Below, one piece after another: positions 1 to 9,907 of a stretch of 64,000 nucleotides of DNA. Both the position numbers and the translations under genes were made by a program. The notes beneath the pieces are model-generated. The model saw only the letters and a program-made list of their open reading frames with translations, searched no databases and had not been told where the DNA came from. The stretch's first letter is position 1. The number at the start of each line of letters is the position of its first letter. The stretch is from positions 4,214,001 through 4,278,000 of the forward strand of contig NZ_CP017886.1 of the NCBI RefSeq assembly GCF_001874645.1, given 5' to 3'. The stretch comes from Pseudomonas frederiksbergensis. Lineage in GTDB: Bacteria > Pseudomonadota > Gammaproteobacteria > Pseudomonadales > Pseudomonadaceae.

Positions 1-1
1 G

Positions 2-712
2 ACCATCACCGTCACCGGTATCAGCAAAGGTGCCGGCATGATTCGGCCGAACATGGCGACCATGCTCGGTTACATCGCCACCGACGCCAAAGTGTCCCGC
101 GAGGTGTTGCAGAACCTGTTGCTGGACGGCGCCAACAAGTCGTTCAACCGCATCACCATCGATGGCGACACCTCGACCAACGATTGCTGCATGCTGATCG
201 CCACCGGTAAAGCCGCACTGCCGGAAATCACCTCTGCCAGTGGCCCACTGTTCGCGGCGTTGAAGCAGGCGGTGTTTGACGTGTGCATGGACGTGGCCCA
301 GGCGATTGTTCGCGATGGCGAAGGCGCGACCAAGTTCGTCACCGTTGAAGTCAACGGCGGCGGCAATCACCAGGAGTGCCTGGACGTCGGTTACACCGTG
401 GCGCATTCGCCATTGATCAAGACCGCGCTGTTCGCCTCCGATCCAAACTGGGGTCGCATCCTGGCGGCCGTTGGCCGTGCCGGCGTGCCGAACCTGGACG
501 TGAGCAAGATCGACGTGTTCCTGGGTGAAGTCTGCATCGCCAGCCGTGGTGCCCGCGCCGAGACTTACACCGAAGCCCAGGGCTCGGCGGTGATGCAACG
601 CGAGGAAATTACCATTCGTATCGAGCTGGGTCGCGGCGATTGCAGCGAAACCATCTGGACCACCGACCTGTCCCACGAATACGTGAAGATCAACGCCGAA
701 TACCGCACGTAA
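2..712 (+). CDS. argJ: ArgJ, glutamate N-acetyltransferase / amino-acid acetyltransferase (5' truncated by window edge)
   Basis: C-terminal 236 residues of ArgJ, which moves acetyl groups from N-acetylornithine to glutamate (and, in bifunctional forms, uses acetyl-CoA) in arginine biosynthesis. The reading frame is open from base 2, so the gene starts outside the window; full family members are about 400 residues. The autoprocessing site is visible as NMATMLGY near the left end: ArgJ precursors cleave themselves before the Thr, which becomes the N-terminal nucleophile of the beta chain. The segment with GDTSTND and the C-terminal NAEYRT fit the family. The gene ends at a TAA, followed by a REP-like inverted repeat. 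In other pseudomonads argJ is followed by the same glutathione-transferase and Nudix genes, which supports the call. Confidence 0.95.
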   Translation, partial: TITVTGISKGAGMIRPNMATMLGYIATDAKVSREVLQNLLLDGANKSFNRITIDGDTSTNDCCMLIATGKAALPEITSASGPLFAALKQAVFDVCMDVAQAIVRDGEGATKFVTVEVNGGGNHQECLDVGYTVAHSPLIKTALFASDPNWGRILAAVGRAGVPNLDVSKIDVFLGEVCIASRGARAETYTEAQGSAVMQREEITIRIELGRGDCSETIWTTDLSHEYVKINAEYRT

Positions 713-718
713 ATCATA

Positions 719-771
719 GCGGGCAAGTCATGCTCCTGTAGGCGCGGGGGGGACGCCGAGTCCTTGCCCGC
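719..771. repeat. REP-like inverted repeat
   Basis: Nine-base arms GCGGGCAAG (719-727) and CTTGCCCGC (763-771) flank a centre with CTCCTGTAGG and a run of seven G (746-752). This resembles the dispersed REP elements common between genes of P. fluorescens-group genomes. It fills most of the gap between argJ and the next gene. Confidence 0.6.
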
Positions 772-821
772 GATGGAGGCCAAAAGACTCCCGCTGTTAC
801 CCTCATACAAGGCGCCCGAAC

Positions 822-1454
822 ATGAGCTACCACCTGATTATCGGCGACAAACTGTATTCCTCCTGGTCGCTGCGCGGCGCTTTGGCGCTGGAACTGGCCG
901 GCGCGACTTACACCGAAGAGCTGATCAAGCTGAACCAGGCGGATACCCGTGAGCGCCTGCTCAAGCATTCGCCGACTGCTAAAGTCCCATTGCTGAAAAC
1001 CGAACACGGGACCATTGCCGACTCGTTGGCCATCGCCGAGTACCTGGTTGAGCGTTTCCCGAATGCCGACCTTTGGCCGAAGGACATCGCCGCCCGTGCC
1101 CAGGCACGCTCGGCGTGCGCGCAGATGCACAGCGGTTTTTTTGCCATGCGCGGCAACATGCCGTTTGATCTGAGCCACGATGCGCCACTGTCGCCGATGC
1201 CGCCTGAAGTGCAGGTGGAAATCGAGCGGATGCTGGCGTTGTGGGCTGAATGCCGCGCCGTTGCAACCGAAACCGGTCCGTTCCTGTTCGGTGCTGTGAG
1301 TCTGGCGGACGCCTTCTTCGCGCCGATTGCCGTGCGCTTGCGTACTTATCGAGTGGCGCTGCCGGCGGTTGATGCCGCCTATGTCGAAGCGATTTACCAA
1401 TGGCCAGCCTTCATGGCCTGGCAGAAAGCCGGTTTAGAGGAAATAGTGCGGTGA
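822..1454 (+). CDS. Glutathione S-transferase family protein
   Basis: A 210-residue cytosolic GST-type protein. The N-terminal thioredoxin-like domain (about 1-80) begins LIIGDKLYSSWSLR, where the Ser residues occupy the place of the catalytic Ser/Cys of many bacterial GSTs. TAKVPLL contains the cis-Pro, and IADSLAIAEYL is the usual glutathione-binding ES/DS region. The C-terminal half (about 90-210) is the all-helical domain. It sits between argJ and the Nudix gene and overlaps the latter by four bases (GTGA), so the two are probably co-transcribed and translationally coupled. The substrate cannot be told from sequence; detoxification of electrophiles is the general family role. Confidence 0.85.
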   Translation: MSYHLIIGDKLYSSWSLRGALALELAGATYTEELIKLNQADTRERLLKHSPTAKVPLLKTEHGTIADSLAIAEYLVERFPNADLWPKDIAARAQARSACAQMHSGFFAMRGNMPFDLSHDAPLSPMPPEVQVEIERMLALWAECRAVATETGPFLFGAVSLADAFFAPIAVRLRTYRVALPAVDAAYVEAIYQWPAFMAWQKAGLEEIVR

Positions 1455-2395
1455 AACGAGTTCATGTAGCGGCGGCTGTCATCCGTGATGCCAGCGGCAA
1501 GATCCTCATCGCTCGACGCGCCGATACCCAGCATCAGGGCGGCCTGTGGGAATTTCCCGGTGGCAAGGTCGAGGACGGCGAAGCGGTGCAAACCGCATTG
1601 TCCCGCGAGCTGCAGGAAGAGCTGGGTATTGTGGTCAGTGCCGCTCGGCCATTGATCAAGGTTCAGCATGACTATCCAGACAAACAGGTGTTACTGGATG
1701 TCTGGGAAGTCTCGGCGTTTACCGGCGAACCCCATGGTGCCGAAGGCCAGCCTCTGGCATGGGTGACAGCGCGCGAGCTGAAAGACTACGAGTTCCCGGC
1801 CGCCAACCAGCCGATTGTGGCGGCTGCGCGTCTGCCAGGCGAATACCTGATCACCCCGGAAGGTCTGGAAACGCCGGCCCTGCTACGCGGTATTCAGAAA
1901 GCCATCGCTGGCGGGATCAAGCTGATCCAGTTGCGCGCGCCTAATGGCTATGACCCGCAATACCGCGATCTGGCGGTGGACGCCGTGGGTTTGTGTGCCG
2001 GCAAGGCGCAACTGATGCTCAAGGGTCCGTTCGAGTGGTTGGGAGATTTCCCGGCCGCCGGTTGGCACATCACCGCCGCGCAACTGCGCAAATACGCCAG
2101 TGCCGGGCGTCCGGTGCCTGCCTCGCGCTGGTTGGCGGCGTCCTGCCACAACGCTGAAGAGCTGAGCCTGGCGGAGCAGATGGGCGTGGACTTCGTCACC
2201 CTGTCACCGGTTCAGCCGACCCAGACTCATCCGCACGCGCCACCACTTGGCTGGGAGCAGGCCTCGCAGTTGATTGCAGGGTTCAGCAAACCGGTGTTTC
2301 TGCTCGGTGGGGTGGGGCCTGCCGAACGGCAAAAAGCCTGGGAAGCAGGCGCGCAGGGCGTGGCGGGGATTCGGGCGTTTTGGCCTGAGGCCTGA
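1451..2395 (+). CDS. Nudix hydrolase fused to a ThiE-like (TMP synthase) domain
   Basis: I place the start at the GTG at 1451, which overlaps the preceding stop and gives VKRVHVAAAVIRD, the normal start of a MutT-type domain; an in-frame ATG at 1400 would lie inside the upstream gene. The 314-residue product has an N-terminal Nudix domain (about 1-130) with the full box GGKVEDGE...REL.EELGI. This is the 8-oxo-dGTP-sanitising MutT type. The C-terminal domain (about 140-314) is thiamine-phosphate-synthase-like: LIQLRA, VDFVTLSPVQPT and the phosphate-binding LLGGVG resemble ThiE/TenI. This two-domain form is known in pseudomonads. The role of the second half is unproven, since genuine thiE is usually elsewhere. 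Confidence 0.88.
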   Translation: MKRVHVAAAVIRDASGKILIARRADTQHQGGLWEFPGGKVEDGEAVQTALSRELQEELGIVVSAARPLIKVQHDYPDKQVLLDVWEVSAFTGEPHGAEGQPLAWVTARELKDYEFPAANQPIVAAARLPGEYLITPEGLETPALLRGIQKAIAGGIKLIQLRAPNGYDPQYRDLAVDAVGLCAGKAQLMLKGPFEWLGDFPAAGWHITAAQLRKYASAGRPVPASRWLAASCHNAEELSLAEQMGVDFVTLSPVQPTQTHPHAPPLGWEQASQLIAGFSKPVFLLGGVGPAERQKAWEAGAQGVAGIRAFWPEA

Positions 2396-2413
2396 TTCTG
2401 CGGTGTAGCTAGA

Positions 2414-2452
2414 TCTCCCGTAGGAGCAGCCTGCGGCAGCTCCTACGGGAGA
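2414..2452. repeat. REP-type hairpin, possible bidirectional terminator
   Basis: Perfect 14-base arms TCTCCCGTAGGAGC (2414-2427) and its complement (2439-2452) enclose an 11-base centre AGCCTGCGGCA. It is a compact copy of the GTAGGAGC/CCTGCGGCAGCTCCTAC repeat seen at many places in the window. It lies between two convergent genes, where such hairpins can also end transcription, though no T-tract follows. Confidence 0.65.
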
Positions 2453-2506
2453 GTTGGCGGTCATCAGAGATGTGTAGGGCTTCACAGGCGATGAAAGCCT
2501 TCCTGA

Positions 2507-3088
2507 CTAAGCCTTGGGTTTGGCTGCCGCCTGCCACAAAATCTCGGCAATCCCCTGACGCTTGGCAATCAGCCGAGCCGCGACAAACAACAGGTCCGAC
2601 AAGCGATTGATATACGCCAGGCCAACTCCGGTCAACGGCTCCAGCGCGTTCAATTGCTGACAGCGTCGCTCGGCACTGCGTGCCAGGCAACGGCAGATGT
2701 GGGCGTGGGCAATCAAGGCTGAACCGCCGGGCAGAATGAAGTTCTCCAGCGGCCCCAGCTCCTCGTTCCAGGCATCGATCACCGTTTCCAGGCGTTCGAC
2801 TTCTGAAGCATTCAAGGCCTGATACACCGGCATTGCCAGTTCACCACCCAAATCGAACAACCGGTGCTGACACGGCTCAAGCACTTCGATGACTTCGGAC
2901 AGGCCAGGATGTGCGTGGCGTTGCTCGGCCAGCCCGGCCAACAACAATCCCAACTGACTGTTCAGCGTATCGACTTCGCCGATGGCCTCGATGCGTGGAT
3001 GGTCCTTGGGTACGCGGCGACCGTCGCCAAGCCCGGTTTCACCTGTGTCGCCGGTGCGGGTGTAAATCTTCGACAAGCGAAAGCCCAT
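2507..3088 (-). CDS. Cob(I)yrinic acid a,c-diamide adenosyltransferase, PduO type
   Basis: A 193-residue PduO-type ATP:cob(I)alamin adenosyltransferase, which transfers adenosyl from ATP to reduced corrinoid to make coenzyme B12. The N-terminal ATP-binding signature is clear: KIYTRTGDTGETGLGDGRR, then PRIEAIGEVDTLNSQLG. The helix with CLARSAERR carries the conserved catalytic Arg/Glu region, and YINRLSDLLFVAAR completes the family pattern; length is typical. The gene lies two bases downstream of the sensor-kinase gene on the same strand, so the pair is probably co-transcribed, although a functional link is not obvious. Confidence 0.92.
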   Translation of the reverse strand: MGFRLSKIYTRTGDTGETGLGDGRRVPKDHPRIEAIGEVDTLNSQLGLLLAGLAEQRHAHPGLSEVIEVLEPCQHRLFDLGGELAMPVYQALNASEVERLETVIDAWNEELGPLENFILPGGSALIAHAHICRCLARSAERRCQQLNALEPLTGVGLAYINRLSDLLFVAARLIAKRQGIAEILWQAAAKPKA

Positions 3089-3090
3089 GC

Positions 3091-5127
3091 TTAGCGCTCC
3101 AGTTGTTTGAGTTCGTAAGAGGCGAGCGGGGTGCCCGCCAATGGCAGGCGCAAGGTGATGCAGGTGCCTTGGCCGAGGGTCGATTGCACTTCCATCTGGC
3201 CCTTGTGATTGTTGGTGATGATGAAGTACGACACCGATAGCCCGAGGCCGGTGCCCTGGCCGATCTCCTTGGTGGTGAAGAACGGTTCGAAGGTGCGTTT
3301 ACGCACGTTCTCGCTCATGCCCACGCCATTATCTTCCACCTGGATTTCTGCCCACGGCGGGTTCAGTCGGGTGCGCAGAATGATCCGTCCCGGCTCACGG
3401 TCGTCTTCGCGCTGGTGAATGGCCTGGGCGGCGTTTTTCAGCAGGTTCAGCAGCACTTGTTCCAGTTCGTTGGCGGTGCCTGGCACGGGCCCCAACTGCG
3501 GGTCGAACTGACGAGTGATGGCCTGGCCCTTGAAGTCGAAGCCGATGGCCAGGTCGAAGTCATTGCCGGCGATCTCCACGGCTTGATCGATCAGCGCCGG
3601 CAGATCGCACGGGGCCATTTGGCGGTTGCTGCGACGACTGAAACTGAGCATGTGGGTGACGATCTTCGCCGCTCGGGCGCCGGCCTGTTGAATGCCATCG
3701 AGCAGTTGCGGCACTTCGCGGTTTTGCAGGTAGCGATTGACGCTGTCCAGCTCGATACCGACCTGTTCGGCGGCTTCGATGTTCTTCGGCAGGTCGGTCG
3801 ACAAGCGCCGGCGAATGTTCTGCACGTTATGCAGGATTGCTCCCAGAGGGTTGTTGATTTCGTGGGCCATGCCGGCTGCAAGGCCGCCGACCGAGAGCAT
3901 CTTCTCTGACTGCACCATCATTTCTTCCAGGGACAGGCGCTGGGTGATGTCGTCGATCCGGATGACCACGCCGCGCCCGGCACCGCCCATCAACGGATAA
4001 AAAGTCAGTGCGTAATGCTTGGGTTCGTCGTCCTTGACCCAGGTGACGCGCTCGATCTTGACCACGCTGTGCTGCTCGACGGTTTCCTTGAGCTGCGGCA
4101 GGAAAGGTTTCAGCGGTTCAAAGGCGAGGAAGATCGGCTGGTTCAGCGCTTCGTCCAGGCGCGTGCCGGAAAGTGCGCTGGCTTCCTGGTTCCATTGGGT
4201 CACGTAGAGCTGTTCATCCAGGGCGATCAGCGCCGAAGGCATCGAGTCGATGATGCTGTTGAGGTAGTTCTGAAAACCGGTGAGTTTCTTCTCGATCTTG
4301 CTCCGCACCTGGACTTCGAGCTCCAGCTTGCGGTTGGTATGACGGGTTTCTTCGGCCAGACCCTGGGCCTGGTCGTAGGCGGCCTGGGAGTCGTCCCGCG
4401 CGCGCTTGAGTTGCTGCTCACGGGCTTCGATGCGCGAGAGCATGGTGTTGAAGGCTTCGGCGAGGCTGCCGATTTCGTCGTGGTTACCGCGAGACGCACG
4501 CAAGGCGTAGTTTTCTTCGCGAGTGACCTGCCGGGATAATTCTTCGAGTTCATGGATCGGCCGGGTAATCAGGCGTTTGATCTGCCGGGCAATCACCAGC
4601 CACAGCAGCACGCTGAAAATCAGAATGCCGAGGCTGGCGGTCAGGGTGCCGGTGTAGAAAGCCATCGGCAATTCGCTGCTGGCCACCAGCAGCAGATGGC
4701 CCGGCGCTTCGCCCGGGCGCAGCAGGGTGATCAACTGATTGCTGCGAAACTCGGTGGCCTGCCAGGCCTCGATATGTCGATAGTGTTCGGGCAGCTTGAG
4801 TTTATCGCCGTGCTGCACCTGCGCCAGGCGCAGGCCTTTGCCGTCATACAACGCCGCGGCTCGCAGCGGTGAATAGCTGTTGAGTTCGTTGAGTAGCCTT
4901 TGGGCTTCGTCTGGGGAGTTGAGCGCCTGGGCGGCGATTGACGGGTTGGCCACCAGCCGGCCGATGGTCTGCAAGGCCTGCGGGGCCATGCTTTCCTGGG
5001 AGATCCAATAGGCGGCGCTGATAAAGGTCAGGTTGGCCACCAACAACACGGTGGTCAACAGCACCAACAGGGCGGCCAGCAGTTTCTGGCCGACCGGAAG
5101 GTTTTCAAGGCGCTGGCGCAATGGCAT
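3091..5127 (-). CDS. Membrane sensor histidine kinase (HAMP-PAS-HisKA-HATPase)
   Basis: A 678-residue two-component sensor. Residues 15-40 and about 160-182 are membrane helices bracketing a periplasmic sensor of roughly 120 residues. A HAMP domain (about 183-235), a coiled-coil stretch (235-285), a PAS domain (about 288-398) and the kinase core follow. The phosphoacceptor His is H422 in AAGMAHEINNPLGA; the N box is ELEQVLLNLLKNAAQ, with G boxes VEDNGVGM and GQGTGLGLS and the F box FEPFFTTK. The order sensor kinase-panE-yajQ-mscS matches the P. aeruginosa PA4398-PA4394 region as I recall it. There, a GGDEF response-regulator gene lies between panE and yajQ; here none is present. The ligand is unknown. 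Confidence 0.9.
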   Translation of the reverse strand: MPLRQRLENLPVGQKLLAALLVLLTTVLLVANLTFISAAYWISQESMAPQALQTIGRLVANPSIAAQALNSPDEAQRLLNELNSYSPLRAAALYDGKGLRLAQVQHGDKLKLPEHYRHIEAWQATEFRSNQLITLLRPGEAPGHLLLVASSELPMAFYTGTLTASLGILIFSVLLWLVIARQIKRLITRPIHELEELSRQVTREENYALRASRGNHDEIGSLAEAFNTMLSRIEAREQQLKRARDDSQAAYDQAQGLAEETRHTNRKLELEVQVRSKIEKKLTGFQNYLNSIIDSMPSALIALDEQLYVTQWNQEASALSGTRLDEALNQPIFLAFEPLKPFLPQLKETVEQHSVVKIERVTWVKDDEPKHYALTFYPLMGGAGRGVVIRIDDITQRLSLEEMMVQSEKMLSVGGLAAGMAHEINNPLGAILHNVQNIRRRLSTDLPKNIEAAEQVGIELDSVNRYLQNREVPQLLDGIQQAGARAAKIVTHMLSFSRRSNRQMAPCDLPALIDQAVEIAGNDFDLAIGFDFKGQAITRQFDPQLGPVPGTANELEQVLLNLLKNAAQAIHQREDDREPGRIILRTRLNPPWAEIQVEDNGVGMSENVRKRTFEPFFTTKEIGQGTGLGLSVSYFIITNNHKGQMEVQSTLGQGTCITLRLPLAGTPLASYELKQLER

Positions 5128-5172
5128 CGGGGTCGTCGCTAAAGAGGAACAGGAAGGCAGCGTAGCCGCTGC

Positions 5173-6198
<1,026 letters not shown>

Positions 6199-6232
6199 CT
6201 ATTGAGCGCGCCCTTTTTATTGGAGAGATTAC

Positions 6233-6718
6233 ATGCCGTCGTTCGACGTGGTATCCGAACTGGACAAACACGAACTCACCAACGCGGTCGAGAACGCCGT
6301 CAAGGAACTCGACCGTCGTTATGATTTGAAAGGCAAGGGCAGCTTCGAGTTCAAGGAAAAGGACCTGACTGTCAATCTGACCGCCGAGGCCGACTTCCAG
6401 CTTGAAGCGATGATCGAGATCCTCAAGCTGGCACTGGTCAAGCGCAAGATCGATGTGCAGTGCCTTGAGGTAAAAGACGCCTATGCTTCCGGCAAGCTGA
6501 TGAAGCAGGACGCCGTGCTCAAGGAAGGCATCGACAAGGAGCTGGCGAAGAAGATCGTTGCTCACGTCAAAGACGCCAAGCTCAAGGTCCAGGCGGCCAT
6601 CCAGGGCGAGCAGGTACGGATCACCGGCAAGAAGCGTGACGACCTGCAAGAAGCCATTGCGGCACTGCGCGCCAAGGAATTTGGCATGCCGCTGCAGTTC
6701 AACAACTTCCGCGACTGA
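6233..6718 (+). CDS. yajQ: YajQ family nucleotide-binding protein
   Basis: A 161-residue DUF520/YajQ protein. The start [15 protein letters not shown] and the end [15 protein letters not shown] are diagnostic. The family has two small ferredoxin-like domains and binds nucleotides; some members (in Xanthomonas and Pseudomonas) are described as cyclic-di-GMP effectors acting with transcription factors. A good Shine-Dalgarno (TTGGAGAG) precedes the ATG. It is divergent from panE and probably has its own promoter in the gap. Confidence 0.95.
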   Translation: MPSFDVVSELDKHELTNAVENAVKELDRRYDLKGKGSFEFKEKDLTVNLTAEADFQLEAMIEILKLALVKRKIDVQCLEVKDAYASGKLMKQDAVLKEGIDKELAKKIVAHVKDAKLKVQAAIQGEQVRITGKKRDDLQEAIAALRAKEFGMPLQFNNFRD

Positions 6719-6853
6719 TCAGTCTTCAGGGAACCTCCGGGCGTTATTGACGTCGGAGGCCCATGTAACGGCAGAAACGATTGAGCCCTACCGGTTCGAT
6801 CTTTCTGCCGCTCAGTTTTTACGTGCCGGGTAGCCGGGAATCAGGAGAGACAG

Positions 6854-7690
6854 ATGGACATAAATGCTGAAGTGGACAACCTGGTCAAGGCTTCCCAGGC
6901 CTGGATCCCGATGATCATGGAATACGGCAGCCGTGTGCTGCTGGCGGCCATTACCCTGGCCATTGGCTGGTGGCTGATCAACAAGCTGACCCACAAGGTT
7001 GGCAAACTGTTGGCGCTGCGCAACGCCGATCTGGCGTTGCAGGGGTTTATGAGCAGCCTGGCGAACATCATCCTCAAGGTGCTGCTGATGGTCAGCGTTG
7101 CGTCGATGATCGGTGTTGAAACCACCTCGTTCGTGGCGGCCATCGGTGCTGCCGGTCTGGCGATTGGTCTGGCGTTGCAAGGCAGCCTGGCGAACTTCGC
7201 TGGCGGCGTGCTGATTCTGTTGTTCCGTCCGTTCCGTATCGGTGACTTCATTGAAGCTCAAGGTACCGCAGGTACCGTCGACAGCATTCAGATCTTCCAT
7301 ACGATTATCCGTACCGGCGACAACAAGACAGTTATCGTGCCTAACGGCGTTTTGTCCAACGGCATCATCACCAACACCAACCGTCAGTTGACCCGTAAAG
7401 TGGTATTTGACGTGGCTGTGAATTACGACGCTGATTTGCAGAAGGCGCGTGAGGTGTTGCTGGAGCTGGCCAAGGATGAGCGCGTGTTGGCCGATCCTGC
7501 GCCGGTCGCGGTAGTGTCTACCCTGGGTGATAGCTCGATTACGGTTTCCCTGCGCGTCTGGGTGAAAACGGCGGACTACTGGGACGTGCTGTTCAAGTTC
7601 AATGAACACTCCCGCGATCGTCTGAAGGCGGCAGGTGTTGATATTCCGTTTCCACAGCGTGTGATTCGCATGGTTCAGGAAACTGCATAA
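6854..7690 (+). CDS. mscS: Small-conductance mechanosensitive channel MscS
   Basis: A 278-residue MscS-type channel, close to the length of E. coli MscS. Three membrane helices are followed by the cytoplasmic cage. The pore-lining TM3 is recognisable as GAAGLAIGLALQGSLANFAG (about 97-116), with the packed Gly/Ala pattern, followed by RPFRIGDFIEAQGTAGTV, the start of the beta domain. It releases solutes on hypo-osmotic shock. A Shine-Dalgarno (AGGAGAGA) precedes the ATG and a strong intrinsic terminator follows. Confidence 0.95.
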   Translation: MDINAEVDNLVKASQAWIPMIMEYGSRVLLAAITLAIGWWLINKLTHKVGKLLALRNADLALQGFMSSLANIILKVLLMVSVASMIGVETTSFVAAIGAAGLAIGLALQGSLANFAGGVLILLFRPFRIGDFIEAQGTAGTVDSIQIFHTIIRTGDNKTVIVPNGVLSNGIITNTNRQLTRKVVFDVAVNYDADLQKAREVLLELAKDERVLADPAPVAVVSTLGDSSITVSLRVWVKTADYWDVLFKFNEHSRDRLKAAGVDIPFPQRVIRMVQETA

Positions 7691-7733
7691 CACGTACTGA
7701 TCATTGGGCCTTGTGGTCAAGTTTCGGTGGCGA

Positions 7734-7766
7734 ACTCAAGGGGCGATAAGCCCCTTGAGTGTTTTT
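7734..7766 (+). terminator. Intrinsic terminator after mscS
   Basis: Perfect 11-base stem ACTCAAGGGGC (7734-7744) with its complement (7750-7760), loop GATAA, followed by GTTTTT. Lies 44 bases past the mscS stop. Confidence 0.9.
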
Positions 7767-7867
7767 ACAGTCTGCTGTTGTGTTGTGCTGAAACCGGAAT
7801 AGAGTGCTGGCTTATTATTAGCTGGCTATTTATCTATGTTTATTTCATGGCGTTATAAAGCACGCAC

Positions 7868-7899
7868 AAAAAAAGGCCCATCAGTGATGGGCCTTTTTT
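7868..7899. terminator. Bidirectional intrinsic terminator between mscS and the porin gene
   Basis: Eight-base stem GGCCCATC/GATGGGCC (7875-7882 and 7886-7893) with loop AGT, A-tract on the left and T-tract on the right. It is 31 bases beyond the 3' end of the leftward porin gene and suits both directions. Confidence 0.9.
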
Positions 7900-7929
7900 A
7901 TATCAACCGAACAACTGTAGCCGTAGCGA

Positions 7930-9282
7930 TTACAGGATGCTGATTGGGTACTCGGTGATCAGGCGGAACTCGTTGACGTTGATATCGCCATCGTCTGCAT
8001 TGCCGCGGTGCCAAGCCTGGCGTGCACGGAAGGACAGGTCTTTCAGAGGACCAGCCTGGACAACGTACTTGGCTTCCAGGTTAGTTTCGAAGTGCTTGCC
8101 ATTTGCGCCGAACGAATTGTTAGACTGACTATTAGCATAGATGCTGTTCTGGTGGGTACCGTCGATGCCAGAACCATGTACATAACGGGCCATGAAGCTC
8201 AAGCCTGGTACGCCGTACTCAGCCATCTTCAAGTCATAACGTGCCTGGTAGGATTTCTCGCCAGGACCGTTGAAGTCAGAGTACTGAACGGAGTTGGCCA
8301 GGAAGATCGAGTCGCCGCCGCGGTTGTTGTCGCCCACACCGACGTAGTCGAATGGTTCATCACCGTGGACCTGCTGGAAGGCCAGAGTAACGGTGTGCGC
8401 CTTCAGGAAGGAGTAGGCAGCTGCCAGCGAGTAGGCGGTGTTATCGATTTTGCCTGCTTTCGCTGCACCGGTATCGTTTGTCTGATACAGGTTGAAGTCG
8501 AAGTTCAAGGACTGGTCAGTCGCCAACGGAAGGGTGTAGTTCGCGTTGGTGTAGTACTGGTTCCAGGTGTCTTTGAACTTGGCGCCGTAGAGGGAAACGC
8601 TCAGGTTCTCATTGATGCCGTATTTACCACCCACGTAATCGACGCTTTCAACCTGCGTGCCGCCGTACTGAGTCCACAGGTTGCCCTGGAGCGAGGTTTT
8701 ATCCTGGCTGCTGCCTGCGTAGAAGTGACCGGCTTCGAGATCGAGGTCTTTGACTTCGCTGCTCTGCAGTTGGAAACCGCGAGCGGTCTGTTGGAACAGA
8801 CGGCTGCCGCCAACGGCGAATACTGGAGCGGTGCTAGGCGACTGGTCACCAAATTTCAGCTCGGTTTTGGAGATGCGAACAGCTACTGCCGCGCCCGCTT
8901 TACCCATGCTGTCGTTGACTTGTTTATTGCCAGAGTTGTCCTGGCCGACGCTCATGTTGCCCGTGCCCGAATGCCCGTCTGAACCGTCCAGTCTATAGCC
9001 GGCATCGCCGAAGCCTTCAACACGAACACCAACAGTACCTTGGGTATAGCCCGAGCTGAATTTGCCCAGTACGCCTTGGGTCCAGTCGATCTGGTCGTCG
9101 TGTTTTCCGTCAATCTTGTCGCGGTTGAAGTAGTAGTTCTTCAGTACCACGCCAGCAGAGGCGCCTTCAACGAAACCTTTTGCGTCAGCCTGGTCGGTTA
9201 CAAACGGGTCGGCCATAGCGACTTGGGCGCCGGTAGCTGCGGTAACAGCCAGGGCGATCATGCTCCACTTCATCACGCGCAT
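7930..9282 (-). CDS. OprD-family outer-membrane porin (OprE/OprD-like)
   Basis: A 450-residue OprD-family specific porin. The signal peptide is residues 1-24 (KWSMIALAVTAATGAQVAMA, cleavage before DPF). Mature-protein landmarks typical of the family are NYYFNRD, DWTQGVLGKFSSGYTQGTVG, PVFAVGGSRLFQQTARGFQL and a C-terminus of antiparallel strands ending in ITEYPISIL. The alternating beta-strand pattern runs throughout. Such porins take up basic amino acids, peptides or carboxylates; the exact substrate cannot be read off. Its position next to HIT-slyX-csp matches the oprD locus of P. aeruginosa, but in sequence it looks nearer to OprE as I remember it, so no symbol is given. A second in-frame ATG three codons in is equally possible as the start. 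Confidence 0.9.
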   Translation of the reverse strand: MRVMKWSMIALAVTAATGAQVAMADPFVTDQADAKGFVEGASAGVVLKNYYFNRDKIDGKHDDQIDWTQGVLGKFSSGYTQGTVGVRVEGFGDAGYRLDGSDGHSGTGNMSVGQDNSGNKQVNDSMGKAGAAVAVRISKTELKFGDQSPSTAPVFAVGGSRLFQQTARGFQLQSSEVKDLDLEAGHFYAGSSQDKTSLQGNLWTQYGGTQVESVDYVGGKYGINENLSVSLYGAKFKDTWNQYYTNANYTLPLATDQSLNFDFNLYQTNDTGAAKAGKIDNTAYSLAAAYSFLKAHTVTLAFQQVHGDEPFDYVGVGDNNRGGDSIFLANSVQYSDFNGPGEKSYQARYDLKMAEYGVPGLSFMARYVHGSGIDGTHQNSIYANSQSNNSFGANGKHFETNLEAKYVVQAGPLKDLSFRARQAWHRGNADDGDINVNEFRLITEYPISIL

Positions 9283-9658
9283 CGTGATTTGCTCCTTTGG
9301 TTTTTAGAAGAGTACTGCCGTCCCACCTGATTTATTATCTGGGCGGCTCTTTCTTTTTGGGTCGGCGCAAACTTATATCACGCCGACAATGTTGGCGATA
9401 CTTGCGTATCTAACCTTTCAGCTTCTTTACGGCCCTGTCGCAAAATGCGCTGTAGAGGTCGTATTTCCATAAGTTTTTTGCCTGCGGACTGACTACATCA
9501 GCGTTGTGTTCCAAGGCTTCAGCATCAGAAAAAAGAAATCCCTGTCGTACACTTGAATCTCCCTGGGCAGCCATGCCGCTATTGTTATGAGCCTTAAGGT
9601 TCCGACTTCCAGCGGATGCCTTATAGACGATGTGTGTATGAATGCAACAAGCGTGCAC

Positions 9659-9686
9659 AAATCGGCTTTTTGTAGCCGATTTTTTA
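9659..9686 (+). terminator. Orphan intrinsic terminator
   Basis: Nine-base stem AAATCGGCT (9659-9667) with AGCCGATTT (9674-9682), six-base loop, then a T-tract that runs into an A-tract. The T-tract is on the plus strand, but no annotated plus-strand gene lies to the left: the porin is transcribed leftward from 9282. It may end a small RNA. Confidence 0.65.
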
Positions 9687-9907
9687 AAAAACCACGGTAT
9701 GAATTACCGAAACCGCATAAAACCGGGGCTTTCAAGGCCGATTTGTTTGAGCTTGACGCCGTGGTTCTTCTGGTGTTGCACCATCAAAGAGCATGGGTAA
9801 CAGCACACAAATGTTACTGGTCCACCCTCGCGGGTGAGTAGACGGCGGATGCTCGACGGTTTCAGCGTAGACGCACTGTGCGGATTTGGTGCAAAACTTT
9901 TTCAAAG

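Noticed and set aside
9410..9658. Minus-strand frame of 82 codons upstream of the porin
   Set aside because: No recognisable domain or clear ribosome site; it could be a small gene, but cannot be supported from sequence alone.
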